From the NCBI GenBank assembly GCA_030522415.1, contig CM060118.1, positions 25,687,651 through 25,751,650 on the forward strand: DNA of 64,000 bases, in the 5' to 3' direction. This document shows, piece after piece, positions 43,201 to 50,858 of this stretch. Below the pieces are notes generated by a model. The model saw only the letters and a list, made by a program, of their open reading frames with translations, did not search any database and was not told where the DNA came from. Within the stretch, counting starts at the first letter, position 1; each line of letters starts with the position of its first letter. The position numbers were made by a program, and so were the translations under genes. The DNA is from Channallabes apus. Lineage: Eukaryota; Chordata; Actinopteri; Siluriformes; Clariidae.

Positions 43201-45903
43201 GTTGGAGCGTGCACGGCGCTCGACGACGACGTTGGAGCTTTTGCAGAGCTCAACAGCGGCGTTGGAGCGTGCACTGTGTTCGACAGTTCCACGTTGTCCT
43301 CAAGGCCGGGAGGCGGCAGCAGAACAGGTGCGTGGGACAGCGGCTGCTGTCGTGCTAGCTCGCTATCCTCGAAGCCGGGAGGCGGCGGCAGAACAGGTGC
43401 ATGGGACAGCGGCTGCCGGCGTGCTAGCTCGCTATCCTCGAAGCCGGGAGGTGGCGTCAGAACATGTGCGGGGGATAGCGGCTGCTGACATGCTAGCTCG
43501 CTGTCCTCGAAGCCGGGAGGTGGCGTTGGAGCGTGCACGACGCTCGTTTGCAGCGTGGGAGCGTGCACAGCGCTCTCCTGCAGCGTTGGAGCATGCACAG
43601 CGCTCTCCTGCAGTGTTGGAGCGTGCACGGCGCCTTCTTGCAGCGTTGGAGCGTTCACGGCGCTCGCCTGCAGCGTTGGAGCGTGCACGGCGCCTTCTTG
43701 CAGCGTTGGAGCGTGCACGGCGCTCGACTGCAGCGTTGGAGCGTGCACGGCGCTCGACTGCAGCGTTGGAGCGTGCACTGCGCTCTCCTGCAGCGTTGGA
43801 GCGTGCACGGCGCTCTCCTGCAGCGTTGGAGCGTGCACGGCGCTCTCCTGCAGCGTTGGAGCGTGCACGGCGCTCTCCTGCAGCGTTGGAGCGTGCACGG
43901 CGCTCTCCTGCAGCGTGGGAGCGTGCACGGCGCTCTCCTGCAGCGTGGGAGCGTGCACGGCGCTCTCCTGCAGCGTGGGAGCGTGCACGGCGCTCTCCTG
44001 CAGCGTGGGAGCGTGCACGGCGCTCTCCTGCAGCGTGGGAGCGTGCACGGCGCTCTCCTGCAGCGTGGGAGCGTGCACGATGCTCGACTGCAACGGTGGA
44101 GCGTGCACGGCGCTCTCCTGCAGCGTGGGAGCGTGCACGGCGCTCTCCTGCAGCGTGGGAGCGTGCACGGCGCTTGACTGCAACGGTGGAGCGTGCACGA
44201 TGCTCGACTGCAACGGTGGAGCGTGCACGGCGCTCTCCTGCAGCGTGGGAGCGTGCACGGCGCTCTCCTGCAGCGTGGGAGCGTGCACGGCGCTCTCCTG
44301 CAGCGTGGGAGCGTGCACGGCGCTCTCCTGCAGCGTGGGAGCGTGCAGGGCCTTCTCCTGCAGCGTTGGAGCGTGCACGGCGCTCTCCTGCAGCGTTGGA
44401 GCGTGCACGGCGCTCTCCTGCAGCGTTGGAGCGTGCACGGCGCTCTCCTGCAGCGTTGGAGCGTGCACGGCGCTCTCCTGCAGCGTTGGAGCGTGCACGG
44501 CGCTCTCCTCTCCGTGCAGACACGGCGCGACGTCTTCCTCCTCGACAGCTTCAGGCAGTGGCCGGGGGGTGAGCGCATCGTCCAGACCCGGGAGGGGGAA
44601 CGCTTCCGGGGCTACTGACTGGTTCTCCCGAACCTGGACTAACTGCAGTTGGAGCTGCAGCACCTGCTCGCGCAGGTCACGAATGAGCTCCGGGTAGGAC
44701 TCCACCCACTGCCTGTAGAAGTCTGCCTCGTCGCCTTGCTGCAGCGACGTCCAGTCCTCCAGGCTCAGCTCCGGTGTGCTGTCCGCGCCACCTTCAGGCA
44801 GTGGCCGTGGGAGGAGTGCATCGTCCAGATTCAAGAGCGAGATCGCTTCCGGGACTACAGCTTGGTTCTCCCGAACCTGGACGTACTGCAGTTGGAGCTG
44901 CAGCACCTGCTCGCGCAGGTCATTAAAGCACTCCTCGTTGCGTTCCGCCCACTGCCTGCAGAGTCCTCCCGTCTCTCCCTCGGCTGCCACACCTCGTGGC
45001 GGTATGCGCCGGACGACGGGTCCGCAGCCTTCCCAGCTTCGCCTTGCCACTCTGTCTCGAGCTGTCATGCTGTCCTCCCCTGAGTTCGCTGGCTCGCTGT
45101 GCTCAATGTTTCTCCACCCTTGCCAAACTTCTACTTCGCCGGGCTCCTCGCTAGCCCGCAGCAGTTCCGCCAGCTCGTTGGAGATGATAAGTTCTCCTCC
45201 CGAGTAATTCCCTAGGAGGAGATCCTCCGCCATGCCTCTGGGTGGGTCTAGCAATCTGTCACGTTTCCTTCCCTTACTGTGTCTGTGTCGGCCGTGTGGT
45301 CGAGGCATGATCGCAGAGGCAAGCTGACGGTTAACAGAGTTCTTTATTTTTTAAATCAAACAAACCATAAACATAAAACACTCCAACACAAACTACACTT
45401 TCTGTAACGGTTGCTAGACGCCTGACTGGAGTTCAGCCAGGCTATTTAAAGAACTAAACAAAACTAATTATCAAATTAACTTCCCTCGGTTCAGGTGAGC
45501 TTCTACGTCACCTGACCGAGGTGCAAACTGGGAAATGAAGTGAAACTTAACTCAAAACAAAACTACAACTCAAGAATCCAACAAAAATACAAATGGCGTT
45601 CTGGCGCCATCTAGGGGTTAACCGTTACAAGTGGACTGTATTACTTTGGAGCAAATGTTTTTAGCTTTGCACTTAAAAGGTAAATTTAAAAGTAATTTAA
45701 GCAGCTTTACCTGGGTTATCAACTCCAGTCTGAATCACATCATCCAACCTAAAGCCACTTGGTGTCTGTTTGCTACTTAGGCGCTTGTACATGGCAGGGG
45801 TGAGCGCTTTGGCCATGTGGTTGTTGTGCTTGCTCAGGTCAGGATACTCTGCTTTGGACGAATACTTCATCTTCGGCTGGTTGTGAGTGTTTCCTAAAGG
45901 CAT
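35087..45903 (-). CDS. ckb: ckb: creatine kinase, brain-type (cytosolic)
   Basis: Cytosolic creatine kinase transfers phosphate between ATP and creatine to buffer cellular energy. Coding exons in transcript order: 45903-45711, 40438-40284, 40192-40060, 37931-37760, 35856-35733, 35651-35462, 35325-35087. All have AG/GT boundaries and join to 401 codons without a stop. Family landmarks: [70 protein letters not shown] and [14 protein letters not shown] with Cys283 at the canonical position. B-type is preferred from [20 protein letters not shown]; a teleost a/b paralogue cannot be told. The usual end near residue 381 (PAQK) is absent: the frame reads DDLIPTCQ and 17 further residues before TAA. 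The first intron holds an LTR element. Confidence 0.93.
35462..35651 (-). CDS. ckb: ckb exon with active-site Cys283
   Basis: [20 protein letters not shown] onward to RLRLQKRGT, 190 nt. It includes [12 protein letters not shown] with the reactive cysteine. Confidence 0.95.
35733..35856 (-). CDS. ckb: ckb exon: nucleotide-binding region
   Basis: [20 protein letters not shown] onward to RFCTGLSK, 124 nt. It contains the catalytic-base region NEED and ATP-contact arginines. Confidence 0.95.
35857..37759 (-). other. ckb intron with SINE tail and CA arrays
   Basis: It contains a SINE-C tail (36528-36585), CA arrays at 37042-37109, 37180-37210 and 37379-37400, and a partial MITE end (about 37488-37510) matching the element at 19054-19793. 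Some reverse-strand frames here are only CA/TG repeat translations. Confidence 0.6.
37042..37109. repeat. (CA)n microsatellite
   Basis: A perfect CA array of about 34 units, followed by a second shorter array at about 37180-37210. Both sit within a locally duplicated context (AGGAGAG, GAAACnnTGCTnTC motifs near each), suggesting tandem duplication. Confidence 0.95.
37760..37931 (-). CDS. ckb: ckb exon: [15 protein letters not shown] to DARGIW
   Basis: 172 nt. It contains [19 protein letters not shown] and the [14 protein letters not shown] motif conserved in guanidino kinases. Acceptor TTTTGTAG, donor GTAAGT. Confidence 0.95.
38013..38095 (+). repeat. SINE-A fragment
   Basis: AGGAGGGTTGCATCAGGAAG, GAATCCAGTGTAAAAC and CAAATCAATATGCGGATCATG correspond to the body of the SINE-A family. 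Confidence 0.5.
38096..38830 (+). pseudogene. RTE-like LINE fragment (endonuclease)
   Basis: Broken frames read [46 protein letters not shown] and later [14 protein letters not shown]. These are the catalytic QExxWK motif of an APE-type endonuclease and the linker seen in RTE/BovB-like elements. It lies in the intron between ckb exons at 40060 and 37931. Confidence 0.6.
38831..40059 (-). other. ckb intron remainder
   Basis: No gene. A poly(G) run lies at 39704-39717. The stretch 39850-40010, next to the exon at 40060, is similar to 29340-29480 in the mark3-ckb interval. Confidence 0.4.
40060..40192 (-). CDS. ckb: ckb exon: VRTGRSI region
   Basis: 133 nt encoding [20 protein letters not shown] onward to EKLSVE. 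It contains the ATP-binding VRTGRSI motif and [10 protein letters not shown]. Confidence 0.95.
40284..40438 (-). CDS. ckb: ckb exon: [15 protein letters not shown]
   Basis: 155 nt from [20 protein letters not shown] to [11 protein letters not shown]; the [10 protein letters not shown] loop and [16 protein letters not shown] are strongly conserved. Donor GTATAA. Confidence 0.95.
41075..41447 (-). repeat. 3' LTR of the giant-ORF element
   Basis: Same 373 bases as the 5' LTR as far as I can read, implying recent insertion or gene conversion. It is immediately preceded (minus strand) by the ORF stop codon TAA at 41450-41448 and the polypurine tract. Confidence 0.88.
41448..45308 (-). CDS. 1286-residue repeat protein of the LTR element
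   Basis: No known family recognised. Residues 1-17 come from the LTR and are Arg/His/Lys rich; a second ATG (residue 26) lies after it. Residues about 118-172 and 198-253 are two copies of one module sharing [12 protein letters not shown] and VQVRENQ (coiled-coil-like) and LDDAL with PRPLPE. From about 268 the protein is low complexity: a decapeptide block [10 protein letters not shown] (about 33 units), a [11 protein letters not shown] block, a [10 protein letters not shown] block, a nonapeptide PAQQHPSTL block, and a unique tail ending EEHFLEGG. All repeat units are multiples of 3 nt and no stop interrupts 3.86 kb. No signal peptide, membrane segment or zinc knuckle is seen. A structural Gag-like or domesticated role is possible but unproven. 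Confidence 0.6.
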   Translation of the reverse strand: MPRPHGRHRHSKGRKRDRLLDPPRGMAEDLLLGNYSGGELIISNELAELLRASEEPGEVEVWQGWRNIEHSEPANSGEDSMTARDRVARRSWEGCGPVVRRIPPRGVAAEGETGGLCRQWAERNEECFNDLREQVLQLQLQYVQVRENQAVVPEAISLLNLDDALLPRPLPEGGADSTPELSLEDWTSLQQGDEADFYRQWVESYPELIRDLREQVLQLQLQLVQVRENQSVAPEAFPLPGLDDALTPRPLPEAVEEEDVAPCLHGEESAVHAPTLQESAVHAPTLQESAVHAPTLQESAVHAPTLQESAVHAPTLQEKALHAPTLQESAVHAPTLQESAVHAPTLQESAVHAPTLQESAVHAPPLQSSIVHAPPLQSSAVHAPTLQESAVHAPTLQESAVHAPPLQSSIVHAPTLQESAVHAPTLQESAVHAPTLQESAVHAPTLQESAVHAPTLQESAVHAPTLQESAVHAPTLQESAVHAPTLQESAVHAPTLQESAVHAPTLQESAVHAPTLQSSAVHAPTLQSSAVHAPTLQEGAVHAPTLQASAVNAPTLQEGAVHAPTLQESAVHAPTLQESAVHAPTLQTSVVHAPTPPPGFEDSELACQQPLSPAHVLTPPPGFEDSELARRQPLSHAPVLPPPPGFEDSELARQQPLSHAPVLLPPPGLEDNVELSNTVHAPTPLLSSAKAPTSSSSAVHAPTPLLSSAQAPTSSSSAVHAPTPSTSAVTAPTPSTSAVTAPTPSTSAVTAPTPSTSAVTAPTPSTSAVTAPTPSTSAVTAPTPSTSAVTAPTPSTSAVTAPTPSTSAVTAPTPSTSAVTAPTPSTSAVTAPTPSTSAVTAPTPSTSAVTAPTPSTSAVTAPTPSTSAVTAPTPSTSAVIAPTPSTSAVTAPTPSTCAVTAPTPAPSAVTAPTPAPSAVTAPTPASSAVTAPTPASSAVTAPTPLLSSAKAPTSSSSAVHAPTPLLSSAQAPTSSSSAVHAPTPAPSVSPAQQQPSTLPAQQQPSASPALPPPSVSSDLQQQSASPAQQQPSTLPAQQQPSTLPALQQPSTSPALQPPSTLPAQQHPSTLPAQQHPSTLPAQQHPSTLPAQQHPSTLPAQQHPSTLPAQQHPSTLPAQQHPSTLPAQQHPSTLPAQQHPSTLPAQQHPSTLPAQQHPSTLPAQQHPSASPDQQQPSASPAQQQPSASPAQQQPSASPAQQPPSASPAQQPPSASPAQQPPSASPAQQQPSASLALQPPSMLPAQQLQSMPPAPSPSLLDRGLKVEHWVGCPGPPVMLREEHFLEGG
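41565..42350. repeat. 27-bp minisatellite (PAQQHPSTL block)
   Basis: About 28 tandem 27-bp units (plus strand GATGCTGCTGAGCTGGAAGC and seven more), with two sub-variants (GAAGCGTGCTCG and GAGAAGCGCTCG). The unit length preserves the frame. Confidence 0.95.
42480..43150. repeat. 30-bp minisatellite ([10 protein letters not shown] block)
   Basis: About 22 tandem 30-bp units (plus strand GTGGGAGCGGTCACTGCGCT and ten more). The flanks 42360-42480 and 43141-43260 are near-identical to each other, so the block sits between two copies of a ~120-bp unit. Confidence 0.95.
43540..44510. repeat. 30-bp minisatellite ([10 protein letters not shown] block)
   Basis: About 33 head-to-tail units of 30 bp (plus strand GCGTGCACGGCGCTCTCCTG and ten more), including higher-order variants near 44080-44210 with GACTGCAACGGTGGA. 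There are no unique spacers, so this is not a CRISPR array. Confidence 0.95.
45244..45256 (-). promoter_or_regulatory. Candidate self-complementary primer-binding site
   Basis: The first bases after the 5' LTR read GATTGCTAGACCC on the minus strand. Nine of these (TTGCTAGAC, 45254-45246) are the exact complement of GTCTAGCAA at 45419-45411 in the LTR, where the RNA should start. They do not begin with the TGG expected for a tRNA 3'-end primer. This is the arrangement of Tf1/sushi self-primed retroelements. Confidence 0.6.
45257..45629 (-). repeat. 5' LTR of the giant-ORF element
   Basis: On the minus strand: TGTAACGG start, a TATA-like TTTAAATA at 45450-45443, a predicted RNA start about 25-31 nt downstream near 45422, an AATAAA poly(A) signal at 45348-45343, and an ACGTGACA end. 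The ORF start codon (45308) lies inside this LTR downstream of the poly(A) signal, in the U5-like part. Confidence 0.88.
45711..45903 (-). CDS. ckb: ckb first coding exon
   Basis: The ATG at 45903 starts [14 protein letters not shown], then [18 protein letters not shown] and [12 protein letters not shown]. It ends in phase 1 at a GTAAAG donor. A TGCACTCAG acceptor ends at 45916, twelve bases before the ATG, consistent with an upstream non-coding exon as in other CKB genes. Confidence 0.93.
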
Positions 45904-45916
45904 GGCTGAGACTCCC

Positions 45917-48055
45917 TGAGTGCACTAAACAAATGATTTTAATTGTAGTTATGTATAAAGGCAAATCTTCTTTGAAACAGTATGAGTTTCAAAGTATGAC
46001 ATACAGTATTTAAAGAATCAAAATTCAATAACCTTTTGCTATAAACGTTAAACATGTAAACCCAAGTGCACTATGATTCAGGGTATTAACTGCAGCCATT
46101 TGATTTTTTTTTTATTCAGTTTGTCGATTTTTTTAAATGATTAAAAACATATGAATTATTAAATTTCAATACCTTTTTATTTATGTGGGTTACACATGTA
46201 AACTGTAATGATACTATAATACAGTCCATACTATACTCATACTATAATCCATTATTGCTACTAATTACAGTCATTAGTTTTTTTATTCAGTTTAAACTTT
46301 ATTTTTTGCAAAATTTTTATTTTAATAGTTTGCCGATTATGGGATTTACACATCTAAAATCAATTGTGCTATAATCCAGACTATTCTTGCCATTAACTAC
46401 AACCATTAGATTTTTTAAATTCAGTAATAAAATTTTACATAATTAAACTTATATAGCTTTTTGTTTATGTGGCTTACAGATGAAAAACTATTGTATTGTA
46501 ATCCAGTCTGTCATTGCTACTAACTACATCCATTCTATTTTTTTAAAATCAGTTTGATACATTTTTATTAATATTTTTAGCCAAAAATTGTTTTTATTAC
46601 ATTTTTAAAAAGAGTCCAATAAATATACGAAATAAATAATAATATAAATATATTAAATAACTAATACAACAATTATATTAAATAAATAATACTATCAACA
46701 TTTTTTTAAACCGCTATAAAAGTTAAACGCACAACAGGAAGGTATAACCTGGAGTTTCTTAAAGTCCGGACTCCCGCCCGGATCAGGACCGCAAGGCAAT
46801 TCAATCCGAACCTGGCCCAGACCTCACATCGGAATGCAATAATACAGTGTATGTTTTATGTTTGTATATGTTTCCTACCTTGACATAAAAACGTGGCTAC
46901 TCCTGAATTTTATTATTTATTTTGTAGTCTGTTGTGGAGATCGTTCCGGCGACTCTGACCCGATAATAAAGCTCAACGTAATAATTTCCCTGTTTGACAT
47001 CGTTGTCATGGCATCGCTGACTCACAACACGTTTGGTGTTTAATGTCACAGAGTTCAATTGTCGGCTAACAGATAAAGAATACTGGGGTAGCCAGTGGCG
47101 GACTGGATATCTGGAGCACTGGGAGTTTTCCCGGTGGGCCGCTGGCCAGTGTGTCCCAGCCCAGTCAGTACGCAAACATATAAAAAATGACGTAAACCAT
47201 AATTTTGCATCTCTTTTCTAAGCATATGGATGAGTGCGTCGATCGCACGGGCGCCGCCGAAAAAGAGCGTGTGTTTTATGTTGCCGCGCATGCTGCCCTT
47301 CCTCAATATTAATTAGTTTGGTCAATTATATGTTCTGAACCAGGGGCGTTTCTAGGATTTTCAGCTCAGCCCCCATAGATGTTTAACACATATTTGGCTT
47401 GTTCAGAATCAGTATGGCAATCAAACTGAACAGGTAAGCTGAAATACCTATCGGATAAGAAGCTTTCACATTCTGCCATGTGGCACGGAAAAGCAAGACT
47501 TCGGCATCTACTGTCCGTGTGCATTACTGTGCACTGTAAAAAAAATTCTTGCTACTCCAACTAAAAAATTTCTAGTGACCTGTTGCATCTAAAATTTTTA
47601 GTTGGCTCAATTTAAGTTGTATAAACTATTTTGTTTTTGCTGTGCTGATTACCTCTAAATGTACACACAAATTGAAATAAAACATTCTGTCAACTAAATG
47701 TTCTATGCTGAATAAACATGCCTAGTTAGGTCAACAAGCAGTCTCAAATTGAAATATAATGTTGTGTCAATTAAATGTTCCAAGTTGACTGAAAGGTATA
47801 TTTTGAATTGGAAATTATGCTTGCATAATTATAAAATTAACATCTTAAAGTTTACTTGAGTAGGTTATTCACTGTAGCCACATTTCAAATAACATGACAC
47901 ATTCCTCTAAATTTGAATATTTTTTTAATGTAAACTTTAAACACCTGTTAAAGACTATCAACATTGATTAAGTGCAATCCAGCTACTCTTTCAACAAATA
48001 AACAACTCCTGCATTGTTATAACAAAATATGCAAATAACATTCCAAAATGCAAGA
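45917..48055. other. ckb upstream region, fragments of DNA transposons
   Basis: No gene recognised. 46750-46830 (GACTCCCGCCCGGATCAGGA) resembles the left part of the hAT at 15190. 47090-47160 (AGCCAGTGGCGGACTGG) and 47340-47375 (CAGGGGCGTTTCTAGGATTT) are ends of other common fish DNA elements, and 47540-47830 is an AAATTTTTAGTTGG-type repeat. The non-coding first exon of ckb may lie here or further right but was not identified. Confidence 0.4.
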
Positions 48056-48059
48056 ATGA

Positions 48060-48790
48060 AACTGTGCCCTTAACATTCATGTTACAAAGCTTACTAATAT
48101 CACACACAGGAGGGAGGACGGAAAGAAAGGGAAGGAAGTCTTGTGCACGTGCAGGTCTGGGGGTAGTGCCATGCTGGCATGCAGGCACACAGCTGGCGAC
48201 AGGTGGCGATGGGCGGAGTGGCATAACAGAGCACGCGGAGGCAGCGCTCCTGCACACTCCCTCCTGACGGTGTTTCTCGATGGCTGGCCTGGCCCCTCCC
48301 AGCTCTCTGTGGGCACGGCCTCAGGCTGGCCTGAGGCCTTCGCCGACGTCTTCGCCGAGGTCTTCGCCGACGTCCATCGGCTGGGCGGCTTTCCCGGCTG
48401 GGATTGAGGGCCTTAACGCTGTCCTCCTCGTGGCTTTTTTCTCTTCGGAGATGCAAAGGCGGGCTTGCCATGGGAGCTCGCGCAGTTCTTCCTCGCGTTG
48501 TCCTCAGCGCGGGGATCAAAGGGTGGAGTTCCAGTGTCTTTGTTTAAAGTCCCTGGGGCATGTCACATCGCACCACTCATATGCCACTCTCTTATGCTCC
48601 ACCGCATTAAGTACTTCCTGGCCCCCGGACTAAACTCCACGCCTCGCTTTTATAATGCGGAGCAAGCCCGAGATCTTATTAACATTGATTATCACCAGCC
48701 GGCCCGAATAGACGGCTCTGTCCCTTTGCATACCTGTAGGTTGCCTACGGAGTGAGCGAGGAGCGATAGTAGATTTGGCCGCAAGCCCAT
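48060..48790 (-). promoter_or_regulatory. GC/CpG-rich block: candidate ckb promoter or retroelement piece
   Basis: A sharp GC- and CpG-rich island in AT-rich DNA. On the minus strand it carries TTAATAAG and ATTATAAAAGC (about 48660-48645) spaced like promoter elements. Downstream are short tandem CTTCGCCGA/GACGT repeats (48328-48372) and an Arg-rich frame. It could be the ckb promoter with its non-coding exon, or the LTR and ORF1 start of a DIRS-type retroelement. Neither is demonstrated. Confidence 0.3.
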
Positions 48791-49028
48791 CACAGGTGCA
48801 TTCCGTGACAAATATTTATTGGAAATTCAATTATGAAAATAAACAAATGCAATGCTTCCAGAGTTGGAGGAAAAAAGAAAAAAATGGAACACACAAAATG
48901 AATAAGTGAATCACAGAGGAAATAAAGAAATGTAAACACACAAAAAAGGGGGGGTTAGTGTTACACACATGGCTTCAATTTACATAAAACTAATCACGTT
49001 TTTTTTTACTAATCATCTTTATGAGTGC

Positions 49029-49590
49029 TTAACAAATTATACAGATAAGAGACCAAACCCTGAGTTGGAGATTTCTGTAGATGTTGAAGCAGAGGGTGGT
49101 TGGATCCCAGGGAACACCATACGCACTAAGTGCAGAACGCAACCTAAGATATAAGAAATAGGAATTCCTGGGGATTGAAAAAGAGTGACAAAGATTCTGA
49201 AAAGAACGTAACCCTTCAGAGTTAAAAATGTCATTTAGAATGTGAACATTTTTAGCTGACCAGGAAGAGGAAACAAATGGTTTATAGCCTGTCAAGAGCT
49301 AATTATTGTGCCATATACAGTAGGAGAGAATCTATGAAATTTACAATTATAGCCAAGCAATTTGTGCGACTGTTTCCAGACTTCAAAAAAGCAAGTTATG
49401 ATGGGTTCAAAACGAAGCGTTGAGCATCTGTATGTGATGCCAGCAAATGGTAGTTCTTGTAATCTATAAGGATAAACCAATTCTTGTTCAATAGCATGCC
49501 AAGATGTTTTAGAAGAAGGTTCAAGCCACTTCTTTAAAGATCTTAATTGAAAAGACCAAAAGTTCAACTTAAAATCAGGAATAGCTAGAC
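49029..49590 (-). pseudogene. L1-like LINE, C-terminal ORF2 fragment
   Basis: Two consecutive reverse-strand frames read FWSFQLRSLKKWLEPSSK, ITYRCSTLRFEPII, FVSSSWSAKNVHILNDIFN, GLRSFQNLCHSFSIPRNSYF and LRLRSALSAYGVPW, the conserved C-terminal region of fish L1/Tx1 elements. 5' truncated and broken by a stop. Confidence 0.75.
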
Positions 49591-49604
49591 CGCCAGAGCC
49601 AAAT

Positions 49605-50420
49605 GTTTAATTTGTAAATACACCAACATCATCTCTCGCCCTAACCAGAAACCATGGATTACTGCAGAGGGGCGCACACTTCTGAAGACCCGAGACTCTG
49701 CCTTCAGAGCGGGGGACAAGGTGGGCCTAAGGACAGCAAGGGCCAATCTGTCCCGGGCCATCAGAGAGGCGAAACGCGCACCCGGCTAGAGAATCCACAA
49801 CCACTTCAGGGACAGTGATGACACAACTGTGCATGTGGCAGGGCATACAAGCAATCAACAACTACAGGACATCAGGACATCATCACCTGCCTGTGACAGT
49901 GACGGCTCCCTTCTAGATGCAGTGAACAGCTTCTACGTTCAGTTCGGCACGCAGAACAACGTGACGGCGAGAAAGACCACCCCACCTCTGAACGACCAGA
50001 TGCTGTGTCTCACTACGGCTGATGTGAGGAAAAAACTACTCAGAGTAAACCCACATAAAGCTGCTGGACCAGACAATATCCCTGGCTCAGAGAATGTGCT
50101 GGACAGCTGGCAAATTACTGACATCTTCAACATGAGCAGATTTCTCTGAGCAGCAAAATCGTTCCCACAGGCTTCAAGTTCCCCAACATCGTCCCTGTGT
50201 CGAAGAAATATTCTGTGTCCTAATGACTACCATCCTGTTGCACTTACACCCATCATCATGAAATTCTTCGAGCTGCTCATCATGAGACACATTAAGGCGC
50301 TGCTGCCCCCCCTCACTGACCCACTGCAGTTTGTGTATCGTCCTAACCATTCAACGGACAAGGACAGCTCTACCGCACTCCATCTGGCCCTCACACACCT
50401 AGACAAGACCCACTAAACAT
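49605..50420 (+). pseudogene. Rex1/L2-like LINE reverse-transcriptase fragment
   Basis: Reads [40 protein letters not shown] and [12 protein letters not shown] with frameshifts. These are the fingers/palm blocks of a fish LINE reverse transcriptase. The endonuclease-RT linker at 49625-49740 is the same family as 62990-63110. Confidence 0.8.
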
Positions 50421-50675
50421 TGGACGTCGGATAGACGTGTAGATCTAATCTAGCTTTTTTTTTTTGGAAGTCATTTGGACGTCTATGGCAGTGGCAGTAA
50501 ATGTGTTTTACAAAATAGAGCCTATCAACATGATTATACATATGAATTGTTTATAAACAAACAAGATTTATTATCTGTATTTATTTATTTGGTAGACGAA
50601 AATGTTTTTTTTTTTTACATTTTCCTGTTTTCCTTTAACAGTTTTTATTTTATTTAAAGTAGCCTATAGTCAAGT

Positions 50676-50783
50676 TATTCATTCATTCATTCATCTTCTA
50701 TACCGCTTCATCCTCTATTCAGGGTTGCGGGGGCCTGGAGCCTTAGGGCACGAGGCAGGGTACACCCTGGACAGGGTTAGTCA
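50676..50783 (-). repeat. SINE-B 3' part, reverse copy
   Basis: ATTCATTCATCTTCTATACC, GGTTGCGGGGGCCTGGAGCC and AGGGTACACCCTGGACAGG are the reverse complement of the SINE-B 3' half. Confidence 0.6.
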
Positions 50784-50810
50784 AGTTATAAATTTTTTTA
50801 TTGTATAAAA

Positions 50811-50817
<7 letters not shown>

Positions 50818-50853
<36 letters not shown>
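50818..50853. repeat. (AT)n microsatellite
   Basis: About 18 AT units following a poly(A) run. Confidence 0.9.

Positions 50854-50858
<5 letters not shown>

Larger units (their letters stand above)
41075..45629 (-). mobile_element. Non-autonomous LTR retroelement with one giant repetitive ORF
   Basis: Two 373-bp direct repeats (41075-41447 and 45257-45629) that I read as identical begin TG and end CA. They are flanked by a 5-bp target duplication AGTGG (41070-41074, 45630-45634). On the minus strand the left LTR is preceded by a polypurine tract (AGAGGGGGGG, about 41451-41460). The internal 3809 bp contains no gag, protease, reverse transcriptase, RNase H or integrase motif; it is filled by one ORF. 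The first internal bases are complementary to the predicted RNA 5' end. The element lies in ckb intron 1, in the ckb sense, 77 bp from the donor of the first coding exon. Confidence 0.9.

Noticed and set aside
43540..44510. Regular 30-bp repeats resembling a CRISPR array
   Set aside because: Units are head to tail with no unique spacers, in a fish genome, inside an LTR element: a coding minisatellite.
45917..46740. Non-coding first exon of ckb
   Set aside because: An acceptor before the ATG is clear, but no convincing donor-bearing exon could be placed by eye.
48100..48519. Arg-rich minus-strand frame as a protein gene
   Set aside because: Low-complexity translation of CpG-rich repeats, no recognised domain. 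Kept only as part of the unresolved GC-rich block.
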